From Ga0077527 sp038144955 (GTDB lineage Bacteria > Pseudomonadota > Gammaproteobacteria > Burkholderiales > SG8-41), in NCBI GenBank assembly GCA_038144955.1, contig JAYQOT010000018.1:1-41351 (forward strand): a DNA stretch of 41,351 nucleotides, written 5' to 3'. Both the position numbers and the translations under genes were made by a program. The notes beneath the pieces were generated by a model. The model searched no databases, was not told where the DNA came from, and worked only from the letters and a program-made list of their open reading frames with translations. Position 1 is the stretch's first letter; every line of letters begins with the position of its first letter. Below are positions 1 to 11,534 of this stretch, one piece after another.

Positions 1-893
1 CCTTCCGCCTGCTCGATAAATATCGCGGCCGCGTGCCCAGCTTCAACGACGACATCCAGGGCACGGCAGCGGTGGCGCTGGCAGGCATCTTCTCGGCGCT
101 GCGGGTCACCGGCGCGCCGCTGACCGACCAGCGCGTGCTGTTCCTCGGGGCTGGCGAGGCGGCCACCGGCATCGCCGACCTGATCGCCTCGGCGATGGTG
201 GCGCAGGGCATGAGCCCGGAAGAGGCAAAGCGCACCTGCTGGCTGGTCGATTCGAAGGGGCTGGTGGTAAAGAGTCGTACCGATCTCGCGCATCACAAGC
301 TGGGCTACGCCCACGATCATCCCCCGGTGGCAGATTTCCTCAGTGCGATCAAGACGCTCAAGCCGACCGCGATCATTGGCGTCGCCGCGGTGGGCAGTAC
401 CTTCACCCGCGAGGTGATCGAGGAGATGGCGAAGTTGAACGAGCGTCCGATCATCTTCGCGCTGTCGAACCCGACTTCCAAGGCGGAGTGCACGGCAGAG
501 GAGGCCTACCAGTGGAGCGGCGGCCGTGCGCTCTATGCCTGCGGCAGTCCGTTCGATCCGGTCACGCTCAACGGCCAGACCTTCGTGCCGCGCCAGGGCA
601 ACAATTCGTACATCTTCCCCGGCGTCGGACTGGGCGTTATCGCCAGCAAGTCCAAGGTCATCACCGACGACATGTTCATGAAGGCGGCGCACACGCTGGC
701 GCACTTGGTCACCGAGGCCGATCTTGCACAGGGAAGCCTGTATCCGGCGCTGCCGCGCATCCGCGAGGTGTCGGCGCATATCGCGGCGACCATTGCCGGT
801 TCCGCGGTGGCCAGCGGCATTGCCGGCCGTGCGCTGGCGGCCGAAGCGCTGACCGCCATCGAGGCACAGATGTACGAGCCGCGACGACCGTAA
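1..893 (+). CDS. Malic enzyme, C-terminal part (gene runs off the left edge)
   Basis: Oxidative decarboxylation of malate to pyruvate, cytoplasmic. The reading frame is open from base 3 and ends with TAA at 891-893, giving about 296 residues of what is normally a roughly 540-570 residue protein of this class. Visible landmarks are FNDDIQGT near the left edge (metal/substrate region), a Rossmann motif GAGEAATGIADL, SNPTSKAECTAEEAY, and NNSYIFPGVGLG near the C-terminus. The last two are typical of the eukaryotic/MaeA-like malic enzymes rather than the short MaeB core fused to a phosphotransacetylase domain, and no phosphotransacetylase domain follows. Cofactor preference (NAD or NADP) cannot be read here. 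The gene ends at a strong hairpin terminator and converges on the aconitase gene. Confidence 0.93.
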   Translation, partial: FRLLDKYRGRVPSFNDDIQGTAAVALAGIFSALRVTGAPLTDQRVLFLGAGEAATGIADLIASAMVAQGMSPEEAKRTCWLVDSKGLVVKSRTDLAHHKLGYAHDHPPVADFLSAIKTLKPTAIIGVAAVGSTFTREVIEEMAKLNERPIIFALSNPTSKAECTAEEAYQWSGGRALYACGSPFDPVTLNGQTFVPRQGNNSYIFPGVGLGVIASKSKVITDDMFMKAAHTLAHLVTEADLAQGSLYPALPRIREVSAHIAATIAGSAVASGIAGRALAAEALTAIEAQMYEPRRP

Positions 894-920
894 ATTAACA
901 TAACTGCATGTTTTAAAAAG

Positions 921-946
921 AAAAACCCGGGTTCCCCCGGGTTTTT
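921..946. terminator. Bidirectional intrinsic terminator
   Basis: A perfect 11-bp stem (921-931 with 936-946) with a TTCC loop has an A-run on the left arm and a T-run on the right. It can therefore terminate both the plus-strand malic enzyme gene and the minus-strand aconitase gene that ends at 966. Confidence 0.9.
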
Positions 947-965
947 TATCAAGCGCAGGAAACGC

Positions 966-3668
<2,703 letters not shown>

Positions 3669-3730
3669 GGTGGGCTCCGGATTCATCAAATGTTGCTGGC
3701 AATCTGTCGAGGCGATATGCCTAGGTAAAA

Positions 3731-3848
3731 CTCCCTCTCCTGCCTCAGGCGGGAGAGGGTTGGGGAGAGGGTGGGGCGTGCGATGTAGCCCCTCTCCCTA
3801 GCCCTCTACCCTTCCGGGCACCGAGGTCCCCGCAAGCGGGGAGAGGGG
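3731..3848. repeat. Palindromic intergenic element between the two aconitase genes
   Basis: Most of the 217-bp gap between the two aconitase genes is low-complexity CCCTCTCC/GGAGAGGG sequence with dyad symmetry. A 12-bp perfect stem is formed by 3733-3744 and 3748-3759 with a TCA loop. A second, larger inverted pair is CCCCTCTCC (about 3789-3797) with GGAGAGGGG (3840-3848). It looks like the dispersed intergenic palindromes common in proteobacterial genomes. Other copies would lie outside this window; I saw none inside it. Confidence 0.6.
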
Positions 3849-3885
3849 ATTGGTTCTTTCGAGGATGTCATGTCAGCGATTCAAA

Positions 3886-6573
3886 TCAAGCGGCCATCAA
3901 TTCGCGCAGCACGTATGGAAGAATTCCGCCGTGCTTGAGGTATTCGACCTCGATCGGCGAATCCACGCGCAGCGTGACGGTGACATTCTGCGTGCTGCCG
4001 TCCTTGCGATGGATCACCAGTGTCACGTCCTGCATCGGTTTGACGTTGCCGCCGGCGACGCCGAGCAGGTCGTAGGTCTCCTCACCGGTGATGTTGAGCG
4101 ACTGCACGCTGTCGTTGCCCTTGAACTGGCAGGGCAGTACGCCCATGCCGATCAGGTTGGAGCGGTGGATGCGCTCGAAGCCGCGGGCGACCACGACCTT
4201 GATGCCGAGCATCTGCGTGCCTTTTGCCGCCCAGTCGCGCGAAGAGCCGGTGCCGTAGGCTTCGCCGCCGAACACGAACAGCGGCACGCCGTCTTTCTGG
4301 TAGCGCATCGAGGCATCGAAAATCTGCATCTTGTCGCCCGACGGCTGGTGGAAGGTGACGCCGCCTTCGCTGCCCGGCACCATCAGGTTCTTGATGCGCG
4401 GATTGGCGAAAGCGCCGCGGACCATCACCTCGTGGTTGGTGCGGCGCGAGCCGAAGCTCGACAGGTCGGTGCTGCCGGCGGCGACCAGCCAGTCGCCGGC
4501 CAGCGTGCCTTTGCGAATCGGCGCCACCGGGCTGATGTGGTCGGTGGTCAGCTTGTTGCCGAAGATGCCCAGCGCGCGGCCACTCTTGACGTCGTTGACC
4601 TTGGGCAGTTCCTTCCTGAAGCCCTCGAACAGCGGCGGCTCGAGCATGTAGGTGGATTTCGGATCCCACTGGAACAGCGCGCCCTTGGCTTCGGGAATGG
4701 CTTCCCACAGGTCTTTGGCGCCGGAGAGGTCACCGTATTCGCGCTTGAAGTTGTCGCTGTTGGTGGCGAACTTCATCACTTGGTCGACTTCGGCGGGCGT
4801 CGGCCACAGGTCCTTGAGGAATACCGGCTTGCCGTCCTTGTCCTTGCCGATGGGATCGGTTTCGACATTCTTCAGCACCGTGCCGGACAGCGCGAAGGCG
4901 ACGACCAGCGGCGGGCTCATCAGGAAGTTGGCCTTCAGGCTCTGGTGCACGCGCGCTTCGAAGTTGCGGTTGCCGGAGAGCACGGCCGCGGAAATGATGT
5001 CGTTCTTGACGATGGAGTCTTCGAGATCCTTGTCCAGCGGGCCGGCAAGGCCCATGCAGGTGGTGCAGCCGTAGGCGACGACGTGGAAGCCCAGTTGCTC
5101 GAGGTAGGGCAGCAGGCCCGAGTCCTTGAGATAGGCGGTGACCACTTTCGAGCCGGGGGCCAGCGAGGTCTTGACGCGCGGATGCGGCTTCATGCCTTTC
5201 TCGACAGCTTTTTTCGCGAGCAGGCCCGCGGCGAGCAGCACCCAGGGGTTGGACGTGTTGGTGCAGGAAGTGATCGCGGCAATGCCGATGTCGCCGTGGC
5301 CGACGTCGCCGATGGCCTTGTTGGCGACCGGCACGCGCTTGGTGATTTCCGCAGCGGGCTTGTTGTAGCCGCTCTCGGCGACCGGCTTGGAAAACAGCTC
5401 GGTGAAGCGCGCGCCTATGCCTTCGAGGTTGATGCGCTCTTCAGGCTGCTTGGGACCGGAAACGCTGGGGCGCACGGTGGAGAGGTCGAGTTCGACGACC
5501 TGGGTGTAGTCGATATCGCCTTTTTTCGGGATGCCGTACATGCCCTGCGCCTTGAGGTAGGACTCGATGGCGTCGCAGTGCTGTTCGCGGCCGGTCATGC
5601 GGTAGTACTCGAGCGTTTTGTCGTCGATCGCGAAGAAGCCGCAGGTCGCGCCGTAGTCGGGCGACATGTTGGCGACGGTGGCACGGTCGGTCGGGGTCAG
5701 TGATGCCGCGCCTTCGCCGAAGTATTCGACGAACTTGTTGACAACGTTGGTCTTGCGCAGCAGCTCGGTGACGGTGAGCACGAGGTCGGTGGCGGTGACG
5801 CCGGGCTTCAGCTTGCCGGTCATGTGCACGCCGACGACGTCGGGTTCGAGGAAGTAGTAGGGCTGGCCGAGCATGCCGGCTTCAGCCTCGATGCCGCCCA
5901 CGCCCCAGGCCAGCACGCCGATGGCGTTGACCATGGTGGTGTGGGAGTCGGTGCCGACGGTGGAGTCGGGATAGTAGATGCCGTCTTTTTCCCAGACGCC
6001 GCGCGACAGGTATTCAAGGTTGACCTGGTGACAGATGCCGTTGCCGGGCGGCACCACGCGGATGCCGGAGAAGGCCTGCTTGGCCCACTTGAGGAAGGTG
6101 TAACGCTCGCCGTTGCGTTCGAACTCGATTTCCATGTTCCTGCGCAGCGCGTCCCTGGAATTGGCGACGTCGACCACCACCGAGTGATCGACGACGAGGT
6201 CGACCGGCACCAGCGGCTCGATCTTGGTCGGTTCGAATTTCTGGCGCTTGGCTTCGGCGCGCATCGCGGCGAAATCGTTCAGTGCGGGGAAGCCGGCCAT
6301 GTCCTGGAGCATGATGCGGGCGAGGACGAAGGGCACTTCCTCGGTGCGCGGCGCGTTGGGCTTCCAGCCGGCCAGCGCCTTCACTGCGTCTTCGGTGATG
6401 CGCTTGCCGTCGCAGTTGCGCAGCACCGATTCGAGCACCACGCGCAGGCTCACCGGCAGGCGCGAGGTCTTGCCGAGGCCGGCTTCTTCGAGCGCGGCGA
6501 GGGAATAGTATTTTCCGGTCTTGCCCGATTTGAGCTTGAATTCACGGAGTGAGTTGAATGCGTTGTTGGCCAC
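3886..6573 (-). CDS. acnA: Aconitate hydratase, AcnA/IRP-type (paralogue 2)
   Basis: Second [4Fe-4S] aconitase, 895 residues, starting with GTG at 6573 behind an AAGGAG Shine-Dalgarno 7 bases away. Cluster cysteines fall at 437, 503 and 506, the same positions as in paralogue 1. GTDSHTTM, VVDHS, GNRNFEARV and GTGSSRDWAAKG are intact. It shares the unusual CTTCMGxAGP (here Leu at x) and the ALNDFAAMR variants with its neighbour, so the pair probably arose by duplication within one divergent AcnA clade. The two differ most in the mid-region linker and at the N-terminus. One copy may work in the TCA cycle and the other with PrpC/PrpD in the methylcitrate cycle; sequence alone does not say which. 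No clear promoter was found in the 115 bases upstream. Confidence 0.93.
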   Translation of the reverse strand: MANNAFNSLREFKLKSGKTGKYYSLAALEEAGLGKTSRLPVSLRVVLESVLRNCDGKRITEDAVKALAGWKPNAPRTEEVPFVLARIMLQDMAGFPALNDFAAMRAEAKRQKFEPTKIEPLVPVDLVVDHSVVVDVANSRDALRRNMEIEFERNGERYTFLKWAKQAFSGIRVVPPGNGICHQVNLEYLSRGVWEKDGIYYPDSTVGTDSHTTMVNAIGVLAWGVGGIEAEAGMLGQPYYFLEPDVVGVHMTGKLKPGVTATDLVLTVTELLRKTNVVNKFVEYFGEGAASLTPTDRATVANMSPDYGATCGFFAIDDKTLEYYRMTGREQHCDAIESYLKAQGMYGIPKKGDIDYTQVVELDLSTVRPSVSGPKQPEERINLEGIGARFTELFSKPVAESGYNKPAAEITKRVPVANKAIGDVGHGDIGIAAITSCTNTSNPWVLLAAGLLAKKAVEKGMKPHPRVKTSLAPGSKVVTAYLKDSGLLPYLEQLGFHVVAYGCTTCMGLAGPLDKDLEDSIVKNDIISAAVLSGNRNFEARVHQSLKANFLMSPPLVVAFALSGTVLKNVETDPIGKDKDGKPVFLKDLWPTPAEVDQVMKFATNSDNFKREYGDLSGAKDLWEAIPEAKGALFQWDPKSTYMLEPPLFEGFRKELPKVNDVKSGRALGIFGNKLTTDHISPVAPIRKGTLAGDWLVAAGSTDLSSFGSRRTNHEVMVRGAFANPRIKNLMVPGSEGGVTFHQPSGDKMQIFDASMRYQKDGVPLFVFGGEAYGTGSSRDWAAKGTQMLGIKVVVARGFERIHRSNLIGMGVLPCQFKGNDSVQSLNITGEETYDLLGVAGGNVKPMQDVTLVIHRKDGSTQNVTVTLRVDSPIEVEYLKHGGILPYVLRELMAA

Positions 6574-6688
6574 GGCGGTGCTCCTTGCGGTTATGCGGCG
6601 ATATGGATAACTGAGAACCCGTAATTTTATTTTATTTCCGGGCGCTAGTCCCCCCCGGAGTCCACAACCAAACCCTTATGCGGCCGGG

Positions 6689-7228
6689 CTAGCGGGGGGT
6701 GGCTTTGCCCGCAGAATTGACGGTGAACGGACCGTCCTTGTAGGCGCCGCTGGCGACGAATTCGGCCAGCCGCTTGAATTCATTGACATCGCGTACTGCT
6801 CCCACAACACGAGTCACTTCCTTGCCGCTCAGGTCGTGAAAGGCGAAGGTGGGGGTGCCCCGGATTTTGGCTTCAGCGGCAAAGCTCTTTTCAGTCAGCG
6901 CCCGGCCCTGGAAGTCCTTCATCGGCACCGAACCGAACAGGTCGATGGTGAAGATCGCGAAATGCCGGCGATAGAGCGTCTGCACATCCACTCGGTTGAG
7001 CACGTTCTGCTTCATGTAGAGGCAGGCAGGGCAGCCTTCCTGCTCGTACATGAACAGGATGCCTTTTTTGCCCGCGGCTTTCGCATCCGCAAGTTCTTCG
7101 CGCAGGTCGCCGGTGTTGGCTTCGAAGAAATGCGCCATCGCATCGCGGGTCTCGGCGGCGTGCGTCGGCAGCACCAGCGCGAGCACTCCGGCGCACAGCA
7201 GGCGGGACAGAGCGAATTTAAAAAACAT
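6689..7228 (-). CDS. Secreted thioredoxin-like protein (SoxW/DsbA-like CPAC)
   Basis: 179 residues. Residues 1 to about 24 look like a Sec signal peptide (hydrophobic run ending PTHAA), so the product is probably periplasmic. A thioredoxin fold is indicated by the redox motif EGCPACLYM (Cys66, Cys69) and the cis-Pro loop RGTPTFAF. The resemblance is to SoxW-type thioredoxin-fold proteins that reduce or protect periplasmic thiols; there is no DsbD-type membrane domain. The gene starts 25 bases after the prpD stop on the same strand and has no good Shine-Dalgarno, which suggests translation coupled to prpD. A redox protein between prpD and aconitase genes has no obvious role in propionate metabolism. 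Substrate unknown. Confidence 0.75.
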   Translation of the reverse strand: MFFKFALSRLLCAGVLALVLPTHAAETRDAMAHFFEANTGDLREELADAKAAGKKGILFMYEQEGCPACLYMKQNVLNRVDVQTLYRRHFAIFTIDLFGSVPMKDFQGRALTEKSFAAEAKIRGTPTFAFHDLSGKEVTRVVGAVRDVNEFKRLAEFVASGAYKDGPFTVNSAGKATPR

Positions 7229-7253
7229 GTTTATAAACAGATACTTATGATTA

Positions 7254-8696
7254 TCATATCACCATCAGGTCGACGAACTCTTGCACTGGCGTCGCTTCCA
7301 GCTTCTGCTGATCCTGACACAAGGCATAGATCGCCGCGCGCTGTTTCTCGGGAAAGCGGCGGGCGAGGTTGGTGCGGAATTTGGCTTCCAGCAGCGGCAC
7401 GCCTTCAGCACGGCGCCGGCGGTGGCCCACCGGATATTCGACCGCGATGTCGGCGGTCTTGCTGCCGTCCTTGAAGAACACCTGGATGGCGTTTGCGATC
7501 GAGCGCTTCTTCGGATCCAGATAATCCCTGGTCCAGGCTTTCTTTTCGACACAGACCATCTTGTCGCGCAGCCTGTCGACGCGCGGATCGCGCGCGACTT
7601 CGTCCTCATAGTCAGCGGCGGTGAGGTTGCCCTTGATCAGGCCGATCGCCGCCATGTACTGGATGCAGTGGTCGCGGTCGGCGGGATTGTTCAGCGGTCC
7701 CTTCTTGTCGATGATGCGGATTGCCGATTCGTGGGTGGTGATGACGACCTTCTTGATGTCGTCGAGGCGGTTTTTCACCTGCGGATGCAACTGGATTGCG
7801 CATTCGACGGCGGTCTGGGCATGGAATTCGGCGGGGAAGGAGATCTTGAACAGCACGTTCTCCATCACGTACGAGCCGTATTTGCGGGTGAACTTGAACG
7901 GTTTGCCCTTGAACAGCACGTCATAGAAGCCCCAGCCTTTGGCAGTCAATCCGGAGGGATAGCCCATTTCGCCCTTGGCCGCCATCAGCGCGAGGCGCAC
8001 CGCGCGGCTGGTGGCGTCGCCGGCCGCCCACGATTTGCGCGAGCCGGTATTGGGGGCGTGGCGGTAGGTGCGCAGCGACTGGCCGTCGATCCACGCATTC
8101 GATACCGCGTTGAGCGTTTCCTCGCGCGAGAGTCCGAGCAGGCTGGAGACCACTGCGGTGGAAGCGACCTTGACCAGCAGCACATGATCGAGGCCGACGC
8201 GGTTGAAGCTGTTCTCCAGCGCGATCACGCCCTGGATTTCATGGGCCTTGATCATGCCGGTCAGCACGTCACGCATCACCAGCGGTTTTTTGCCGGCGGC
8301 CACGGCCTGGCGCGACAGGTAATCGGCCATGGCGAGGATGCCGCCGAGGTTGTCCGAGGGATGTCCCCATTCCGCGGCCAGCCAGGTGTCGTTGAAATCG
8401 AGCCAGCGGATCATGCAGCCGATGTTGAACGCGGCCATCACCGGCTCGAGCTGGAACGAGGTGCCCGGCACCTTGGCGCCGTTGGCGAGCGTCGCGCCCG
8501 GCACCACCGGCCCCATCAGCTTGGTGCAGGCGGGGTAGGACAGCGCTTCGAAACCGCAGCCCAGGGTATCCATCAGGCACAGCCGCGCGGTGTTGTAGGC
8601 CTCGCTGCTGGAGATTTTGGTCTTCAGCGCGTAATCGGCGATTTCGGCAATGACGGCATCGGGTTTGGGACGGACGTTGGAAATATGGGCTGACAT
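7254..8696 (-). CDS. prpD: 2-Methylcitrate dehydratase PrpD
   Basis: Dehydrates 2-methylcitrate to 2-methyl-cis-aconitate in the methylcitrate cycle that oxidises propionyl-CoA. 480 residues, the standard length for the MmgE/PrpD family, with the characteristic WLDFNDTWLAAEWGHPSDN around residue 100, LSREETLNAVSNAWIDG in the helical domain and FPAEFHAQTAVECA before the lid domain. No Fe-S cysteines are expected or seen. It lies 15 bases downstream of prpC on the same strand, so the two are very likely co-transcribed. The start at 8696 is the natural N-terminus; its Shine-Dalgarno (GGAACC) is weak. The following hydration step needs an aconitase, and two are encoded just downstream. Confidence 0.95.
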   Translation of the reverse strand: MSAHISNVRPKPDAVIAEIADYALKTKISSSEAYNTARLCLMDTLGCGFEALSYPACTKLMGPVVPGATLANGAKVPGTSFQLEPVMAAFNIGCMIRWLDFNDTWLAAEWGHPSDNLGGILAMADYLSRQAVAAGKKPLVMRDVLTGMIKAHEIQGVIALENSFNRVGLDHVLLVKVASTAVVSSLLGLSREETLNAVSNAWIDGQSLRTYRHAPNTGSRKSWAAGDATSRAVRLALMAAKGEMGYPSGLTAKGWGFYDVLFKGKPFKFTRKYGSYVMENVLFKISFPAEFHAQTAVECAIQLHPQVKNRLDDIKKVVITTHESAIRIIDKKGPLNNPADRDHCIQYMAAIGLIKGNLTAADYEDEVARDPRVDRLRDKMVCVEKKAWTRDYLDPKKRSIANAIQVFFKDGSKTADIAVEYPVGHRRRRAEGVPLLEAKFRTNLARRFPEKQRAAIYALCQDQQKLEATPVQEFVDLMVI

Positions 8697-8711
8697 GATG
8701 AGGGTTCCGGG

Positions 8712-9884
8712 TTATCTGGATTTTTTGCCGCCGCGCTGGGCGAGGGGCACGAACTTGCGGTTTTCCGGGCCGGTGTAAACGGCGGTCGGACGGATGATCT
8801 TGTTGTCGATGCGCTGCTCGATGACGTGCGCCGACCAGCCGCTGGTGCGCGAAATGATGAACAGCGGCGTGAACATCGGCGTCGGCACGCCCATGCGGTG
8901 GTAGGACACCGCCGAGTACCAGTCGAGATTGGCGAACATCTTCTTCTCGCGCATCATCACCTGCTCGATGCGTTCGGCGACGTCGAACATTTTCATGTCG
9001 CCGACTTCCTTCGACAGTTCCTTCGCCACGCCCTTGATGATCTGGTTGCGCGGATCGGCGATGGTGTAGACCGGGTGGCCGAAGCCGATGACGACCTCCT
9101 TGTTGGCGATGCGGGTGACGATGTCGTTTTCGGCGTCGTCCGGCGTCTCGTAGCGGTTCATCACCTCGAACCCGACTTCGTTGGCGCCGCCGTGCTTGGG
9201 GCCACGCAGTGCACCGATGCCGCCGGTGATCGCGGAATACATGTCGGAGCCGGTGCCGGCAATCACGCGGCAGGTGAAAGTCGAGGCGTTGTATTCATGC
9301 TCGGCATAGAGGTTCAGCGAGGTGTGCATCGCGCGCACCCATTGCGCCGGTGCCGGCTTGCCGTGGAGCAGGTGCAGGAAATGGCCGCCGATGGAGTCAT
9401 CGTCGGTTTCGACGTCGATGCGCCGGCCGTTGTGGCTCCAGTGATACCAGTAGAGCAGCATCGAGCCGAACGAAGCCATCAGCCGGTCGGCGATGTCGCG
9501 CGCGCCGGGCAGGTTGTGGTCCTCGCGTTCGGGCATTGCTGCACCCAGCGCCGAGCAGCCGGTGCGCATCACGTCCATCGGATGCGCGCCGGGCGGCAGC
9601 TGTTCGAGCACGTTGCGCACCACTGCCGGCAGGCCACGCAGGGACATCAGCTTGGTCTTGTAGGCCTTGAGTTCGGCGGCATTGGGCAGCTTGCCGTGGA
9701 CCAGCAGGTAGGCGACCTCTTCGAAAGCGCAGGTCTCGGCGATCTCGACGATGTCATAGCCGCGGTAATGCAGGTCATTGCCGCTGCGGCCTACGGTACA
9801 CAGCGCGGTGCTGCCGGCAGGCACACCGGACAGGGCCACGGATTTTTTCGGTTTCATTGCCGGGGTTTCAGGTTTGGTGCTCAT
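8712..9884 (-). CDS. prpC: 2-Methylcitrate synthase PrpC
   Basis: Condenses propionyl-CoA with oxaloacetate to 2-methylcitrate. Two adjacent ATGs occur (9887 and 9884); GAGG is 7 bases before 9884, which makes that start slightly better (390 residues). Citrate-synthase-fold signatures are HEYNASTFTCRV, GPKHGGANEV and the catalytic GFGHPVYTIADPR. The short length, lack of the N-terminal domain seen in GltA, and the prpD neighbour place it with methylcitrate synthases; low citrate synthase side activity is usual for the family. It is separated from mdh upstream by a terminator hairpin, so expression may combine read-through from the mdh promoter with a local promoter I could not identify. Confidence 0.95.
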   Translation of the reverse strand: MSTKPETPAMKPKKSVALSGVPAGSTALCTVGRSGNDLHYRGYDIVEIAETCAFEEVAYLLVHGKLPNAAELKAYKTKLMSLRGLPAVVRNVLEQLPPGAHPMDVMRTGCSALGAAMPEREDHNLPGARDIADRLMASFGSMLLYWYHWSHNGRRIDVETDDDSIGGHFLHLLHGKPAPAQWVRAMHTSLNLYAEHEYNASTFTCRVIAGTGSDMYSAITGGIGALRGPKHGGANEVGFEVMNRYETPDDAENDIVTRIANKEVVIGFGHPVYTIADPRNQIIKGVAKELSKEVGDMKMFDVAERIEQVMMREKKMFANLDWYSAVSYHRMGVPTPMFTPLFIISRTSGWSAHVIEQRIDNKIIRPTAVYTGPENRKFVPLAQRGGKKSR

Positions 9885-9905
9885 CATGAATCCTCAGTTG
9901 GCAAA

Positions 9906-9941
9906 CAAAAAAGCGGACGCCGCTGTGAGGCGGGGTCCGCT
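9906..9941 (-). terminator. Intrinsic terminator after mdh
   Basis: On the minus strand a GC-rich stem (9912-9918 with 9935-9941, continued by 9920-9923 with 9930-9933) is followed by a run of six T residues. It lies between the mdh stop (9966) and the prpC start (9884), so it should end or attenuate mdh transcription before the prp genes. Confidence 0.8.
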
Positions 9942-9965
9942 CCGGTTGGGGCATGACTGTCTTTA

Positions 9966-10955
9966 TCAGCCCAGCAGCCCGAGTATCGAGTCACGCTCTT
10001 CCTGCAATTCCTTCAGCGTGGCCTGCATGCGCGCCTTGCTGAACTCGCTCTGGTCGAGTCCCTTGACGATCTTGTATTTGCCGTCCTTGCAGGTCACCGG
10101 GAAGCCGTAAATCATGCCGGCAGGTATGCCGTAGCTGCCGTCGGAGGGAATGCCCATGCTGACCCAGGTGCCGGCCTTGGTGCCCTTGACCCAGTCGCGG
10201 ACATGGTCGATTGCCGCATTGGCCGCACTCGCCGCGGAGGAGAGGCCGCGGGCATCGATGATGGCAGCGCCGCGCTTCTGGATGGTCGGAATGAAATTGT
10301 TTTCCAGCCAGGCCTGGTCGTTGATCATCGGCCAGATTTTCTTGCCGCCGGCCGTGGCGTGGAACACGTCCGGGTACTGGGTGGCGGAGTGGTTGCCCCA
10401 GACCACCATTTTCTTGATGTCAGTGACCGGCTTGCCGATTTTCTGCGCGACCTGGGTCAGCGCGCGGTTGTGATCGAGGCGCATCATCGCCGAGAAGTTG
10501 GAAGGTTTGAGCTTGGGGGCGTTCTTCATGGCGATCAGGCAATTGGTGTTGGCGGGATTGCCGACGACCAGCACCTTGACGTTGCGCTTGGCGACTTCCG
10601 AGAGGGCTTTGCCCTGCGGTGCGAAGATCTTGCCGTTGGCTTCGAGCAGGTCCTTGCGCTCCATGCCCGGACCGCGGGGACGGGCGCCGACCAGCAGCGC
10701 GACGTCAGCATCAGCGAAAGCGACCATCGGGTCGGAAGCGGGGACCATGCCCTGCAGCAGCGGGAAGGCGCAGTCATCGAGTTCCATCATCACGCCCTTG
10801 AGTGCTTTCTGGGCGCGCTCATCGGGAATTTCCAGCAGCTGGAGGATTACGGGCTGGTCCTTGCCGAGCATTTCGCCGCTGGCAATGCGGAACAGCAGGC
10901 TGTAGCCAATCTGGCCGGCGGCACCGGTTACCGCCACGCGCATGGGTCGTTTCAT
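9966..10955 (-). CDS. mdh: Malate dehydrogenase (cytosolic MDH type)
   Basis: NAD-dependent interconversion of malate and oxaloacetate. 329 residues from the ATG at 10955, chosen because AGGAG sits 8 bases upstream and the protein begins at the usual MKRPMRVAVTGAAGQIGY; the frame is open further upstream but has no family similarity there. The nucleotide-binding loop GAAGQIGYSL, the substrate-specificity region VGARPRGPGMERKDLL, GNPANTNCLIA and the catalytic WGNHSATQYPDV are all present. This is the family 2 (cytosolic/chloroplast-like) MDH common in betaproteobacteria. It is divergent from the sdh operon, sharing a 579-bp upstream region, and has its own strong promoter. Confidence 0.96.
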   Translation of the reverse strand: MKRPMRVAVTGAAGQIGYSLLFRIASGEMLGKDQPVILQLLEIPDERAQKALKGVMMELDDCAFPLLQGMVPASDPMVAFADADVALLVGARPRGPGMERKDLLEANGKIFAPQGKALSEVAKRNVKVLVVGNPANTNCLIAMKNAPKLKPSNFSAMMRLDHNRALTQVAQKIGKPVTDIKKMVVWGNHSATQYPDVFHATAGGKKIWPMINDQAWLENNFIPTIQKRGAAIIDARGLSSAASAANAAIDHVRDWVKGTKAGTWVSMGIPSDGSYGIPAGMIYGFPVTCKDGKYKIVKGLDQSEFSKARMQATLKELQEERDSILGLLG

Positions 10956-11534
10956 CTGGAAGCTCCTGAATTTCCTGGTTTTTTCTGGGAAGGCGATGCT
11001 GGAATCATGCGCGAAAAAACGCATTGTGCATCCGCCGCAAAACACAGCGGATGATAGCGAACGCAGTGAATTTTGGTCAACAAGACCCTCGGTGATTTTC
11101 TCTGCAGAATTACTGGCCAAGAGTACGCGGATCGGAGGGTGAAATCCGGTTTTAGCGAAATGATTTTGAGCAAGGTCAATTTTTGATTGAACCGATGCCT
11201 TGGACGGTCAGGCAGTTTCAGGATGTTGTCAGTATTGCAGCTCGGTACTGCGCTTGAATAATCGCATCGCTGAGAGTTGACGTGCACGTCAAGAGCAATG
11301 CTTCGGATGAATGGATTTTGATCGGTGATTGACCGTTTTTCAGGTTACGCCGTGTAAGAAAAGCTGATAGTATTTCATGCGCTTAATCGCACTTCTTGTC
11401 CGGATTTTCTTGTGTTAAAAACTCTCAATTGATGTGCTGCGCGCAGTGCAGCATAGTTGGCGCTTTGAGTGGTTGCCGGAAGTGCCGGATTAACGGTTTT
11501 CCGTCCAGTTGAAACGAGTTTGCAGGGAGTGCAT
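10956..11534. other. Divergent intergenic region between mdh and sdhC
   Basis: 579 bases with no supported gene. It holds the mdh promoter at 11051-11080 (minus strand) and a small perfect dyad TGCTGC/GCAGCA at 11435-11440 and 11448-11453, about 80 bases before sdhC. Frames that extend into it from mdh and sdhC have no family-like sequence. For sdhC I could not find a convincing sigma70 promoter; a TTGACC at about 11333 lacks a good -10 at the right spacing. The length would allow a regulatory RNA, but I see no specific evidence for one. Confidence 0.6.
11051..11080 (-). promoter_or_regulatory. Predicted sigma70 promoter of mdh
   Basis: Reading the minus strand, TTGACC (11080-11075), an 18-base spacer and TATCAT (11056-11051) match the -35 and -10 consensus at 5/6 positions each. 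It would give a leader of roughly 90 bases before the mdh ATG. Confidence 0.65.

Noticed and set aside
3850..5703. A 617-codon plus-strand open frame opposite aconitase 2
   Set aside because: Same reason: antisense composition, no family motif, and the opposite strand encodes aconitase with all cluster ligands.
10956..11120. N-terminal extension of mdh upstream of 10955
   Set aside because: The extension has no similarity to MDH, covers the predicted promoter and lacks a Shine-Dalgarno, whereas ATG 10955 has AGGAG at the right distance.
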